The notes under the pieces were generated by a model that was not told the origin of the DNA, ran no database searches, and saw nothing but the letters and a program-made list of their open reading frames with translations. Shown in pieces: positions 1 to 8,318 of a stretch of 35,890 nucleotides of DNA. The translations under genes and the position numbers were made by a program. Source of the stretch: an uncultured Acetatifactor sp. Its GTDB lineage: Bacteria; Bacillota; Clostridia; Lachnospirales; Lachnospiraceae. The stretch is from assembly GCA_949840935.1 (NCBI GenBank), contig CATKXX010000030.1:1-35890 (forward strand), written 5' to 3'. Positions within the stretch are counted from its first letter, which is position 1; every line of letters starts with the position of its first letter.

Positions 1-70
1 TAGTGTTCTTTAAAAATCTTTTGAAGGATGTTCATAAGACTATTATGAGGGAATGAAAGGCAGAAAGCAA

Positions 71-125
71 CCCCACCCCTCAAGATTGAGGGGCAGGGGA
101 GTTGAATAGGCGAAGCCTATTTTTT
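71..125 (+). terminator. Two stacked hairpins, the second a likely rho-independent terminator
   Basis: The first hairpin is CCCCTC (76-81) pairing with GAGGGG (88-93), extended by CCCC/GGGG on the outside. The second is AATAGGC (105-111), loop GAA, GCCTATT (115-121), followed directly by a T run. This probably ends transcription of a gene lying left of the window and insulates the hydrogenase-like operon. Confidence 0.7.
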
Positions 126-156
126 ATATTTCTTTTCTTTCACAGATATGATAAAC

Positions 157-162
157 TATAAT
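157..162 (+). promoter_or_regulatory. Candidate -10 box for the hydrogenase-like operon
   Basis: A perfect TATAAT lies 36 bases before the ATG at 198, downstream of the terminator. No good -35 box is visible at 17 bases spacing, so the promoter is uncertain. Confidence 0.35.
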
Positions 163-197
163 AAAACGTTGCAAAAATCATTTTTGTGGAGGTACAT

Positions 198-2150
198 ATG
201 GGAAATCAGAAGACGGATGCATTGGTTTATACCAACGATAACTGTGTCGGCTGTAATAAATGTATTTCAGTCTGCCCTGTCCTTACCGCAAATCACGCAG
301 TAGAGGAAAACGGTGAGAACAGGATTATCGTGGATGGTGAAAGCTGTATCAATTGTGGAGCCTGTTTTGATGCCTGTGCGCATGATGCGCGAAGCTATCG
401 GGATGACACGGAGAGGTTCTTTGAAGATCTGAAAAAGGGGGAAAAGATTTCCCTTCTGCTGGCTCCCGCGTTTCTGGCGAATTACCCCAGGGAATACGGC
501 AGTGTGCTGGGCGGGCTGAAGCAGCTTGGGGTCAACCGGATCATAAGCGTCAGCTTTGGTGCGGACATCACTACCTGGGGATATATCAAGTATATCACGG
601 AACATAATTTTACAGGGGGCATCTCCCAGCCCTGCCCGGCTGTGGTGAGGTATGTGGAGCGATATATCCCGGAATTGATTCCCCGGCTGATGCCGGTTCA
701 CTCGCCCCTGATGTGCGGCGCAATCTATGTGAAGAAATATATGAAGCTTCAGGACAGGCTGGCATTTATCAGTCCCTGTATCGCCAAGAAGAATGAGATA
801 GAAGACCCCAACTGCGGCGGTTATGTCTCCTATAATGTGACCTTTGACCACCTGATGGAATACGTCAGGGAGCACAAAATTTCCGGGCCCGCGGTGAAGG
901 ATGAGATCGAGTACGGGCTGGGTTCCATCTATCCCATGCCCGGGGGGCTGAAGGAGAATGTCTACTGGTTTTGCGGGGAGGAAGTATTTATCAGGCAGAT
1001 TGAGGGCGAGCGCCATGCCTATGAATTCCTGGAGGATTACAAAGAGAGGGTATTGAAGGGTAAAGAGCTTCCTTTCATGGTGGATGCGCTGAATTGCGCC
1101 AAGGGCTGTATCTATGGCACCGGGGTGGAGGAGGCCAAGACGGCCACAGATGATATTTTATATGAGCTGCAGAGGATCAAGGAGTCCAGCAAGAGAAACG
1201 GCAAGGGACATGCCTTCAGCAGGAAGCTGACGCCCAGGCAGAGGCTGGAGAAGCTCAATAAACAGTTTAAAGCCCTGGATATCAACGATTTCATAAGGCA
1301 TTACACGGATCAGTCGAAGGGGCTGGAAATCAGAGAACCCAGCGCGGCCGAGCTGGACGCCATTTATTCGCAGATGGACAAACAGACGGAAGCACAGAGG
1401 AAGATCAACTGCTCCGCCTGCGGTTACAATACCTGCAAGGAGATGGTCAAGGCGATATACAACGACTGCAATCACAAGGATAACTGTGTCCAGTACGTAA
1501 AGGGCAGGGTGGAGAAGGAAAATATGCTCTCGAAGGAGCTGGCGGAGGAGATGGAGATCAAGAACGCCGAGATCATGGAAAAGAATGAGATAATTTCCAG
1601 GCTGATTGAGGAGGTAAGCGGCGACTTTGCCAGCCTGGATCGTTCTATTGGCGAAATGTCCCAGGGCAATAACAGCAATGCCCAGGAGAGTACGGGAATA
1701 TCCACGTCCATGGCTGATGTGCTCTCCTTCTGTGACCAGCTGGAATCATCCCTTGGAAATATCCAGGATCTGCTTGTGAAGCTGGAGGAAAATAATAACG
1801 AGATCACAAATGTGGCGGAGGAGACAAATCTTCTGGCCCTCAATGCCAGCATAGAGGCGGCAAGGGCAGGAGAGTCCGGGAGAGGGTTTGCTATTATTGC
1901 GGAAAATATCAAGAAGCTGGCGGATTTCTCCAAGGACGCTGCAAGCGACAGCGACTCCAATAAAGAACAGATTCAGGAGGCGATTTCGCAGCTGCTGACA
2001 GACGCTAAGAAACTGATCGACATTATCGACAGCGTCAATGTGCGCGTCACGAATCTTGCGGCATCCACGGAAGAGATTGCGGCATCTGCCGATATGGTGA
2101 GTGCGATTTCCTCCGATCTGAAGGGCAAGATGGAAAGGCTCAATTCGTAA
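198..2150 (+). CDS. [FeFe]-hydrogenase-like iron-sulfur protein fused to a methyl-accepting signalling domain
   Basis: A 650-residue cytoplasmic protein. The start is set at ATG 198 because GGAGG (188-192) lies five bases upstream; the GTG at 186 would overlap that site. Two ferredoxin-type CxxCxxCxxxC clusters come first (Cys 16-26 and 50-60). An [FeFe]-hydrogenase large-subunit domain follows, with diverged L1 (QPCPAVV), L2 (SPCIAKKNE) and L3 ([11 protein letters not shown]) motifs. All four H-cluster cysteines are kept, but the usual TSCCPxW and GGG contexts are lost. A four-cysteine FeS domain of the CSACGYNTC type comes next, then a coiled coil and an MCP hairpin ([19 protein letters not shown]). 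There is no transmembrane segment. Inference: a soluble H2 or redox sensor that talks to CheA/CheW-type partners, not a catabolic hydrogenase. It is first in a likely operon with the ligase and iorAB. Whether the H-cluster is assembled cannot be told from the sequence. Confidence 0.85.
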   Translation: MGNQKTDALVYTNDNCVGCNKCISVCPVLTANHAVEENGENRIIVDGESCINCGACFDACAHDARSYRDDTERFFEDLKKGEKISLLLAPAFLANYPREYGSVLGGLKQLGVNRIISVSFGADITTWGYIKYITEHNFTGGISQPCPAVVRYVERYIPELIPRLMPVHSPLMCGAIYVKKYMKLQDRLAFISPCIAKKNEIEDPNCGGYVSYNVTFDHLMEYVREHKISGPAVKDEIEYGLGSIYPMPGGLKENVYWFCGEEVFIRQIEGERHAYEFLEDYKERVLKGKELPFMVDALNCAKGCIYGTGVEEAKTATDDILYELQRIKESSKRNGKGHAFSRKLTPRQRLEKLNKQFKALDINDFIRHYTDQSKGLEIREPSAAELDAIYSQMDKQTEAQRKINCSACGYNTCKEMVKAIYNDCNHKDNCVQYVKGRVEKENMLSKELAEEMEIKNAEIMEKNEIISRLIEEVSGDFASLDRSIGEMSQGNNSNAQESTGISTSMADVLSFCDQLESSLGNIQDLLVKLEENNNEITNVAEETNLLALNASIEAARAGESGRGFAIIAENIKKLADFSKDAASDSDSNKEQIQEAISQLLTDAKKLIDIIDSVNVRVTNLAASTEEIAASADMVSAISSDLKGKMERLNS

Positions 2151-2191
2151 GAGCGCAATACATAATAATGCAACAAGAGAGGAAAAGGGAC

Positions 2192-3826
2192 ATGCCTGTT
2201 ACAGATTTTCTGGAGAGAAACGCGCGGCTTTATCCGGACGAGGTCGCACTGGTGGAACTGAATCCGGATGAAAAGGATACCCGGAGGACTACATGGAAGG
2301 AGTACGGACTGATTCAGCCCGATCATTTTGAGGCGTATCGCAGGGAGATTACATGGAGCGTTTTTGATGAGAAGGCGAACCGGTTTGCAAATATGCTCAT
2401 GGGCCGGGGAATCCGGAAGGGGGATAAAGTTGCCATCCTGATGTACAACTGTCTGGAGTGGCTGCCGATTTACTTCGGCGTATTAAAGAGCGGCGCCATC
2501 GCCGTGCCCTTTAATTTCCGTTATGACGCTGAGGAAATCCTGTACTGCACGGAGCTGGCGGAGGTGGATATGATCGTATTCGGCCCCGCCTTTATCGGCA
2601 GGCTGGAGGTCAACGCGGAGCGGCTCAGCAAGGGCAGGCTGCTGATTTATGTGGGTGACAGCTGTCCCAGCTTTGCGGAGAGCTATCACGAGCTGGTGGC
2701 TGACTGCTCCAGTCATTCCCCCGGGGTGGAGATCACCGAGGAGGATTTCGGGGCTATTTACTTTTCCTCGGGAACCACAGGGTTTCCCAAGGCAATTTTA
2801 CATAAGCACCGTAGCCTGACCCAGGCGGCGGAAATGGAACAGAAGCACCATGCCACGGGGAGGGAGGATACCTTTCTCTGTATTCCTCCCCTGTATCATA
2901 CCGGGGCTAAATTCCACTGGATGGGCAGCCTGGTAGCGGGAAGCAGGGCGGTGCTGCTGAAGGGCACAAGGCCGGAGACAATCCTTTCCGCCGTCTCAAA
3001 GGAACGCTGCACCATTGTGTGGCTGCTGGTGCCCTGGGCCCAGGATATCCTGGACGCCCTGGACAGGGGGGAATTAAAGCTGGAGGATTATGAGCTGGGG
3101 CAGTGGCGCCTGATGCATATCGGGGCGCAGCCGGTGCCTCCCTCCCTGATCCGGCGGTGGAAGGAGTACTTTCCGGATCATGACTATGATACGAATTACG
3201 GGCTTTCCGAGTCCACGGGCCCCGGCTGCGTGCATCTGGGGATGGAAAATATTCACAAGGTGGGGGCCATCGGCATTCCGGGGTACCGCTGGGAATGTAA
3301 GATCGTGGACGAGGCCGGGCAGGAGACGGCGCCCGGGGAAGTAGGGGAGCTCTGTGTCAGGGGCCCCGGCGTTATGACCTGTTATTACCGGAATGAGGAG
3401 GCCACTGCGGAAACCATAAAGGACGGCTGGCTGTATACGGGAGATATGGCGAGGCAGGACGAGGACGGATTTTACTTCCTGGTGGATCGCAAAAAGGATG
3501 TGATCGTCAGCGGCGGCGAGAATATTTATCCCGTCCAGATCGAGGATTTCCTGCGGAAGTTTGACAAGATCAAGGATGCGGCGGTGATCGGCCTGCCGGA
3601 CAGGCGGCTGGGGGAGAAGACTGCCGCCGTGATTGAGATCAAGGAAGGCATGGAATGCTCCCGGGAGGAAATTGAGGAATTCTGTATGGAGCTGCCCAGG
3701 TATAAGCGGCCCAAGGAGATTATTTTCAGCGAGATACCCAGAAACGCCACCGGGAAGATCGAAAAGCCCAGGCTGCGCAAAATGTACGGTGCGGACTGTC
3801 TGGTGGAGAAGGAGAATATGGCGTAG
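2192..3826 (+). CDS. AMP-forming acyl-CoA synthetase/ligase (class I adenylate-forming enzyme)
   Basis: A 544-residue enzyme that should activate a carboxylic acid with ATP to an acyl-AMP and then to an acyl-CoA thioester. Visible signatures are the phosphate loop SSGTTGFPK near residue 190, YGLSEST near 335, the hinge region YTGDMARQDEDGFYFLVDRK, and the C-terminal catalytic lysine in NATGKIEK near 520. Start ATG 2192 is preferred over ATG 2168 because AGAGG and AAGGGA lie just upstream of it, while 2168 has no ribosome site. It begins 41 bases after the hydrogenase-like gene and ends 25 bases before iorA. Its neighbour iorAB makes aryl-acyl-CoA, so an aryl- or branched-acid substrate is a reasonable guess. 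The true substrate cannot be read from the sequence. Confidence 0.88.
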   Translation: MPVTDFLERNARLYPDEVALVELNPDEKDTRRTTWKEYGLIQPDHFEAYRREITWSVFDEKANRFANMLMGRGIRKGDKVAILMYNCLEWLPIYFGVLKSGAIAVPFNFRYDAEEILYCTELAEVDMIVFGPAFIGRLEVNAERLSKGRLLIYVGDSCPSFAESYHELVADCSSHSPGVEITEEDFGAIYFSSGTTGFPKAILHKHRSLTQAAEMEQKHHATGREDTFLCIPPLYHTGAKFHWMGSLVAGSRAVLLKGTRPETILSAVSKERCTIVWLLVPWAQDILDALDRGELKLEDYELGQWRLMHIGAQPVPPSLIRRWKEYFPDHDYDTNYGLSESTGPGCVHLGMENIHKVGAIGIPGYRWECKIVDEAGQETAPGEVGELCVRGPGVMTCYYRNEEATAETIKDGWLYTGDMARQDEDGFYFLVDRKKDVIVSGGENIYPVQIEDFLRKFDKIKDAAVIGLPDRRLGEKTAAVIEIKEGMECSREEIEEFCMELPRYKRPKEIIFSEIPRNATGKIEKPRLRKMYGADCLVEKENMA

Positions 3827-3851
3827 GGCATGTACGGTACGGAGGATTGAT

Positions 3852-5579
3852 ATGAAGGAACTGATGCTTGGCAACAAAGCGGTTGCCAGAGGAATGTACG
3901 AGGCGGGCTGCAGGGTGGTTTCCAGCTATCCCGGGACGCCCAGCACGGAGATCACCGAGGAGGCGGCCCGGTATGAGGAAATATACTGTGAATGGGCGCC
4001 CAACGAGAAGGTGGCTCTGGAGGCGGCCCACGGCGCCAGCCTGGGAGGCGCAAGAAGCGCCTGCGCCATGAAGCATGTGGGGTTAAATGTGGCGGCGGAT
4101 CCTCTGTTCACCATATCTTATCAGGGGGTGAACGCGGGGCTGGTAATCTGTGTGGCCGACGATCCGGGAATGCATTCGTCCCAGAATGAGCAGGATTCGC
4201 GTCATTACGCGCTGGCGGCAAAGGTACCCATGCTGGAGCCCTCCGACTCAGAGGAAGCGTTGCAATTTACCAGAAGGGCTTTTGAACTTTCGGAGCAATT
4301 CAATACGCCGGTACTGTTGAAAATGTGTACCCGTGTGTCCCACTCTCAGAGTATCGTGGAGACGTCAGACAGAAAGGAACCGGAGCAGGTACCCTATGTC
4401 AAGGATCCGGCCAAGGTCATGATGACGGTGAATTCCAGAAACGCCCATGTGAGAGTGGAGAAACGCACGAAGGAGCTGACCGCCTATGCGGAAAGCTGTG
4501 ACCTGAACCGGGTGGAGATGGGAGATACCTCCCTGGGGATCATTACCTCCTCCACCTCTTATCAGTATGCGAAAGAGGTCTTTGGAGAGAGGGCCAGCGT
4601 GCTGAAGCTGGGGATGGTCTATCCGCTGCCGGAGAAGCTGATCCGGGATTTTGCCGCCAGGGTGGACAGGGTGGTAGTGTTGGAGGAGCTGGATCCCTTT
4701 ATAGAAAATCACTGCAGGCAGCTGGGGATTTCCGTTTCCGGCAAAGATATTTTCCCCATCTGCGGGGAATTTTCCCAGAATCTCGTGAGGGAATGCCTGG
4801 GGCTTGAGAGGCCGGGAACGCTGGGCCTGGAAGATGTGATACCGGGCCGTCCGCCGGTCATGTGTGCGGGCTGCCCACACAGGGGGATTTTTTATGTGCT
4901 GAATAAGAAGGACTGCATGGTGTACGGGGATATCGGGTGCTATACCCTGGGGGCCCTGGCTCCTTTGAACGCCATGGATCTGAATGTCTGCATGGGTGCC
5001 TCCTGTTCCGGCCTGCACGGCTTTAATAAGGCCATGGGGGCGGCAGGGGAAAGGCGGAGCGTGGGAGTCATCGGTGACTCCACCTTTATCCATTCCGGCA
5101 TCACCGGTATCACGGATATCGCTTATAATGGGAGCAACTCCACCGTCATCATACTGGATAATTCCATCACGGGAATGACGGGACATCAGCAGAACCCCAC
5201 TACGGGGAAGAACCTTCGCGGGGAACCGGCGGGCAAAGTGGATCTGGAAGCTCTGTGCCGGGCCCTGGGCTTTGAGCGGGTGCGGGTGGTAGATCCTTAC
5301 GACTTAAAGCAGGTGGAAACGGTACTGGAAGAAGAACTGGCTGCGGAGGAGCCCTCCATTATCATCAGCCGCCGTCCCTGCGTGATGATCAAGGGGACGG
5401 TGCACGGAAAGCCCCTGGAGGTGGACAGGGATAAGTGCAAGGGCTGTAAGGCATGTATGAAGATCGGCTGCCCGGCGATTTCCGTGAAGGACAATAAGGT
5501 GAGGATCGATCCCACGCTGTGCATCGGCTGTGAGGTGTGCACGCAGATGTGTAAGTTCGGGGCCCTGGGGACGGCATGA
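3852..5579 (+). CDS. iorA: Indolepyruvate ferredoxin oxidoreductase, alpha subunit
   Basis: A 575-residue subunit of the thiamine-diphosphate enzyme that oxidatively decarboxylates aryl-pyruvates (from Trp, Phe, Tyr) to aryl-acetyl-CoA and reduces ferredoxin. It opens with the pyrimidine-binding domain (MLGNKAVARGMYEAG, SSYPGTPSTEI). The TPP domain holds MCAGCPHRG near residue 336 and GDIGCYTLG near 358. The C-terminal end carries two ferredoxin motifs, CKGCKACMKIGCP near 530 and CIGCEVCTQMC near 557. Start ATG 3852 has GGAGG ten bases upstream; the longer in-frame reading overlaps the ligase gene and is not credible. Length and domain order fit the family. It is followed by iorB, giving the expected two-subunit enzyme. 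Confidence 0.95.
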   Translation: MKELMLGNKAVARGMYEAGCRVVSSYPGTPSTEITEEAARYEEIYCEWAPNEKVALEAAHGASLGGARSACAMKHVGLNVAADPLFTISYQGVNAGLVICVADDPGMHSSQNEQDSRHYALAAKVPMLEPSDSEEALQFTRRAFELSEQFNTPVLLKMCTRVSHSQSIVETSDRKEPEQVPYVKDPAKVMMTVNSRNAHVRVEKRTKELTAYAESCDLNRVEMGDTSLGIITSSTSYQYAKEVFGERASVLKLGMVYPLPEKLIRDFAARVDRVVVLEELDPFIENHCRQLGISVSGKDIFPICGEFSQNLVRECLGLERPGTLGLEDVIPGRPPVMCAGCPHRGIFYVLNKKDCMVYGDIGCYTLGALAPLNAMDLNVCMGASCSGLHGFNKAMGAAGERRSVGVIGDSTFIHSGITGITDIAYNGSNSTVIILDNSITGMTGHQQNPTTGKNLRGEPAGKVDLEALCRALGFERVRVVDPYDLKQVETVLEEELAAEEPSIIISRRPCVMIKGTVHGKPLEVDRDKCKGCKACMKIGCPAISVKDNKVRIDPTLCIGCEVCTQMCKFGALGTA

Positions 5580-5666
5580 CAGGATGCGTGGGAAGGAACC
5601 GCTGCAAATCCGCGCGCATTCGCCGGAGGCTTAAGGAAACGGGTTTCGCAGGTAACAGAGAGGTGA

Positions 5667-6248
5667 ATGGAGAAGATGACAAAGAATATCATGATTGTGG
5701 GTGTGGGTGGACAGGGGACTCTGCTGGCCAGCAAGCTGCTGGGACATGTGCTGCTGGGGCAGGGGTATGACGTAAAGGTCTCCGAAGTGCACGGCATGAG
5801 CCAGAGAGGCGGGAGCGTCGTGACTTATGTGCGTTATGGGGAAAAGGTATATTCCCCGGTGATCGATAGGGGAGAGGCGGATGTGATCATTTCCTTTGAG
5901 AAGCTGGAGGCGGCGCGCTGGCTGGAGTATCTGAAGCCGGACGGGCTGATGATCACCAACACCCAGGAAATGGAGCCTATGCCGGTTGTCACCGGCGCGG
6001 CGGCATACCCTGAGAATCTGATAGAGAAAATGCGGCAGGCGGGTGCCAGGGTGGATGCCGAAGATTTCCTGGGGATTGCCTGTGAAGCAGGCTCCGCCAG
6101 GGCGGTCAATATTGCCCTTCTGGGCAGGTTTTCCAGGTACTTTCCGGAAATTGACGAAAAAGACTGGAAGGACGCCATTGAGGCGGTAGTGCCTGCAAAA
6201 TTCCGGGAGCTGAATTACAGGGCCTTTGCCATGGGGCGGAGCGCGTAG
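5667..6248 (+). CDS. iorB: Indolepyruvate ferredoxin oxidoreductase, beta subunit
   Basis: A 193-residue gamma-domain-type subunit of 2-oxoacid:ferredoxin oxidoreductases. The N-terminal IVGVGGQGTLLASKLLG and the downstream EVHGMSQRGGSV motif are hallmarks of the family; the partner is IorA just upstream. The gap of 87 bases after iorA is larger than elsewhere in the cluster but holds no obvious promoter or terminator. ATG 5667 follows GAGAGGTG closely; ATG 5676 is an equally possible start with slightly better spacing. It is the last gene of the cluster and converges on the amidohydrolase gene. Confidence 0.93.
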   Translation: MEKMTKNIMIVGVGGQGTLLASKLLGHVLLGQGYDVKVSEVHGMSQRGGSVVTYVRYGEKVYSPVIDRGEADVIISFEKLEAARWLEYLKPDGLMITNTQEMEPMPVVTGAAAYPENLIEKMRQAGARVDAEDFLGIACEAGSARAVNIALLGRFSRYFPEIDEKDWKDAIEAVVPAKFRELNYRAFAMGRSA

Positions 6249-6313
6249 GAGCCTGGGGATTCCGGGCTGTTTCGCGAGAGCGTGGCGGTTAACCGCGGCA
6301 TTCGTCTGCCGTT

Positions 6314-7363
6314 TCAGCAGCATGCCGTTGCGCTGCCGGAAATCGTCCGCAGACCCAACAGCTTTGCGGCATTCCCTCCCAGGATGGCGTCTAATTCGCC
6401 GGGAGTAAGCCCTGCTTCTTTCAGGTATGAAATGGTTTCCGCCTGCCCGCCCCAGGGGCTGTCGCTTCCGAACAGGATACGGCCGGCCCCGTGTTTTCTG
6501 ACCAGCCGGAGGAAAGCCTCCTGAGGAAGATGTAATTCTGTATCTGGATTTTTACCGTCTTGCCGGTCTGGCCGGGAGAGGCCTGTTACATGTGGCCTTT
6601 GGGGACGTTCCGGGTCTGTGTCAGGGTAGTTTCCGGAACTGCACTCTGACTGGCAACGATTGACTTCTCCTGTGGTATTAAGGTTGATTCGGTTGTGGGC
6701 AGGGCTGCTGTCCGCCACATCTGCCCTGTGAGGAGTATGGCGGAGGGGCAGGAGGGAGAAGGAGGTGTCCAGCCAGACATCCCTTCCGGCCAGCCGGTCT
6801 TCCGCTTCCAGCCAGTTGTTCCAGCCGCCCATATGTGCCAGCACCAGCTTTGGCGGTTTCAGGGTATCCAGCATGGCGGTAATGTGGGGAACAGTGGAGT
6901 ATTCGCAGTGCGGATGGCTGATATCATATCCCGCGTGCACCAGTACGATCATTTCCTGCTCACAGGCGCAGGAAATAATGCGCAGGTAACGGATATCGTC
7001 CAGGAAGGTCTGCTGGAAAACAGGATGCAGCTTGATGCCTTTCACGCCGTTTTCCGCAAGATTTTGCAGAATCCTGCGGTAGTCCTGATTGTCGGGATGG
7101 ATACCCCCGAAAGAGATCAGTCCCGTTTCAGGGGAGTGTTGGTTTATCTCCAGGGCCAGCCGGTTGATGGGTTCCTGCTGCCCGGGCTTTGTTGCCACGG
7201 GAAGAAGTACGGAATAGTCTACGCCGGCCTCCGCCATGGAACGGCGCAGGTCTTTTGCGGTGCCGTCCAGATAGTTGTGGATTTTTGCACTTTCTGCCAA
7301 CGCGCCCACCGCCCGTTCTGCAAGCCTGTCGGGAAAGGTGTGCGTATGAAAATCAATAATCAC
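6314..7363 (-). CDS. Metal-dependent amidohydrolase (TIM-barrel, amidohydrolase-2 type) with an internal insertion
   Basis: A 349-residue protein starting at GTG 7363, chosen because AAAGGAG (7371-7377) sits at the right distance and the protein then begins with the family's metal-binding MIIDFHTHTFP. Further signatures are GIKLHP, LVHAGYD, LVLAHMGGW, the barrel strand LDTSFS, and ILFGSDSPWGG with the catalytic Asp. Known relatives are cytoplasmic hydrolases or decarboxylases of small carbonyl or carboxyl compounds. Between LDTSFS and LHLPQEAFLRLVRKHGA lie about 60-70 residues (roughly 6540-6750) that are polar, Pro/Arg/Asn-rich and look unlike the rest. Relatives usually join these two segments within a few residues. 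The reading frame is intact, but activity is uncertain. It has its own promoter and converges with iorB. Confidence 0.82.
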   Translation of the reverse strand: MIIDFHTHTFPDRLAERAVGALAESAKIHNYLDGTAKDLRRSMAEAGVDYSVLLPVATKPGQQEPINRLALEINQHSPETGLISFGGIHPDNQDYRRILQNLAENGVKGIKLHPVFQQTFLDDIRYLRIISCACEQEMIVLVHAGYDISHPHCEYSTVPHITAMLDTLKPPKLVLAHMGGWNNWLEAEDRLAGRDVWLDTSFSLLPLRHTPHRADVADSSPAHNRINLNTTGEVNRCQSECSSGNYPDTDPERPQRPHVTGLSRPDRQDGKNPDTELHLPQEAFLRLVRKHGAGRILFGSDSPWGGQAETISYLKEAGLTPGELDAILGGNAAKLLGLRTISGSATACC

Positions 7364-7448
7364 GGATGGGCTCCTTTCAAGTAGTCTGCATGGAGGGATC
7401 ATATAAAGTATGTTCAAATGAGCCTGTTTTAATAGGCATTTCATTAAT

Positions 7449-7477
7449 ATTATATGCCTGGGTTTAGCGGGAAGCAA
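7449..7477 (-). promoter_or_regulatory. Promoter of the amidohydrolase gene
   Basis: On the minus strand TTGCTT (7477-7472), a 17-base spacer and TATAAT (7454-7449) lie about 85 bases before the GTG start at 7363. Confidence 0.6.
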
Positions 7478-7522
7478 GAGCCAGAATGATTTGTATGTAC
7501 TACCGCATTTTCATTTTCAGGG

Positions 7523-7551
7523 TTGACAGAAGCAAGTAAATGTGCTATTTT
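7523..7551 (+). promoter_or_regulatory. Sigma-A promoter of coiled-coil gene copy A
   Basis: TTGACA (7523-7528), a 17-base spacer and TATTTT (7546-7551) with an extended -10 TG. The same promoter is kept in copy B. Transcription would start near 7558, leaving a leader of about 140 bases. Confidence 0.75.
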
Positions 7552-7557
7552 AATCAT

Positions 7558-7700
7558 AACATATCGGGAAAAGGAATATCACCAGTCTGTTATATACGGG
7601 GCATTTCGCCCACTTATCCCTTTGTGTAAAATTGAAAGTGCGGGATGAGGCAGAAGGGTGCAGTGCCTTGTCAACGGCTCACGAAAGGAGTGCATAATAA
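7558..7700 (+). promoter_or_regulatory. Conserved structured 5' leader, copy A
   Basis: About 140 transcribed bases before the start codon are conserved with 11325-11469. They contain a small hairpin GGGC (7599-7602)/GCCC (7608-7611) and a longer one CTTATCCC (7613-7620)/GGGATGAG (7642-7649). In copy B the arms differ only in ways that keep pairing. It ends in the ribosome site CGAAAGGAG. It matches no riboswitch class I recognise. Confidence 0.5.
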
Positions 7701-8054
7701 ATGGCATTGACAAAAGAGGATCTGCAGGCTATTTCTGAAATTATGGATGTAAAGCTGGAACCTGTTTATATCCGTCTGGATAGAATGGACAGCCGTCTGG
7801 ACAGATTGGAAAGCAGGATGGACAGCTTGGAAAGCAGGATGGACAGCTTGGAAAACAGGGTGGACAGGCTGGAAAACAGGATGGACAGGCTGGAATCAGA
7901 AGTCTCAGGCTTAAAGATTGGACAGATGGAAATCCGAAATAGCCTTAAAACATTGGAAGAAAAGGTATCGGAAACGTATCAGTTAGCTCTGGATGCATGG
8001 GGAAACAGCGTAGAAAACAGGACGTGGCTGGAAAAAAGCAAATTAAACGTATGA
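7701..8054 (+). CDS. Small heptad-repeat coiled-coil protein, copy A
   Basis: A 117-residue hypothetical protein starting at ATG 7701 after AAAGGAG. The first 25 residues (MALTKEDLQAISEIMDVKLE) and the last 60 are nearly identical to the 82-residue paralogue at 11470-11718. Between them is a run of seven-residue units of the type RLESRMD, SLESRMD, SLENRVD, RLENRMD, a canonical parallel coiled coil. The tail VSETYQLALDAWGNS is conserved. There is no signal peptide or transmembrane segment, so it should be cytoplasmic. The function is unknown. It may oligomerise with its paralogue or act as a scaffold, which is inference only. It is monocistronic, with its own promoter and a terminator downstream. 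Confidence 0.8.
   Translation: MALTKEDLQAISEIMDVKLEPVYIRLDRMDSRLDRLESRMDSLESRMDSLENRVDRLENRMDRLESEVSGLKIGQMEIRNSLKTLEEKVSETYQLALDAWGNSVENRTWLEKSKLNV
7772..7896 (+). repeat. 21-bp tandem repeats coding the heptads
   Basis: About six imperfect 21-base units resembling AGATTGGAAAGCAGGATGGAC encode one heptad each. Copy B of the gene has only one equivalent unit; the length difference is 105 bases, five units. Confidence 0.8.
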
Positions 8055-8172
8055 TTCCGCATTGTGAAGAAAAGGTTTCTGAACAGTTACAGTTCTTTGA
8101 AGTCATAATATATGCTGTGGCATGTATGTATAAAGAGGGCTGATCTGATATTTTATGCAGGTTACCTGCCTG

Positions 8173-8215
8173 AAAAAGCAGCTTACCGCAATTTTGTTGC
8201 GGCAGGCTGTTTTTG
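8173..8215 (+). terminator. Rho-independent terminator, possibly bidirectional
   Basis: Inner stem CCGCAA (8186-8191)/TTGCGG (8197-8202), an interior loop, and an outer AAAAGCAGC/GCTGTTTTT stem ending in a T run. It ends the coiled-coil gene transcript ahead of the ABC genes. Confidence 0.75.
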
Positions 8216-8251
8216 CGTCTATGATAAACATGTAGAGAGAAAAAGCATAAG

Positions 8252-8269
8252 CTGTCTGTTGACAGACAG
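8252..8269 (+). promoter_or_regulatory. Candidate operator, 8-bp perfect inverted repeat over a TTGACA box
   Basis: CTGTCTGT-TG-ACAGACAG lies 50 bases before the ABC ATPase start and contains TTGACA (8259-8264). No convincing -10 box follows at 17 bases, so it may be an operator or a hairpin and not the core promoter. Confidence 0.4.
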
Positions 8270-8318
8270 GGCAGATGGAAATGTGAAGTCAGTCAGCAGA
8301 AACTCAGGGAGGAAACAG

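Larger units (their letters stand above)
7521..8054 (+). repeat. Long direct repeat, copy A (promoter, leader and coiled-coil gene)
   Basis: From GGTTGACAGAAG at 7521 to the end of the coiled-coil gene this stretch matches 11288-11718 at most positions, with only scattered substitutions in the non-coding part. The two copies bracket the ABC/LytTR/DUF3021 genes in the same orientation. Similarity stops after the stop codons. Copy A has 105 extra coding bases. Confidence 0.85.

Noticed and set aside
267..1016. 249-residue minus-strand open frame opposite the hydrogenase-like gene
   Set aside because: Shadow of a well-supported gene with clear cysteine motifs on the plus strand.
6285..6296. Perfect palindrome GCGGTTAACCGC between iorB and the amidohydrolase gene
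   Set aside because: Too short a loop and no T run for a terminator; no promoter nearby to make it an operator.
7772..7896. Regular repeats that could suggest a CRISPR-like array
   Set aside because: Units are contiguous 21-base codon repeats inside a gene with no unique spacers.
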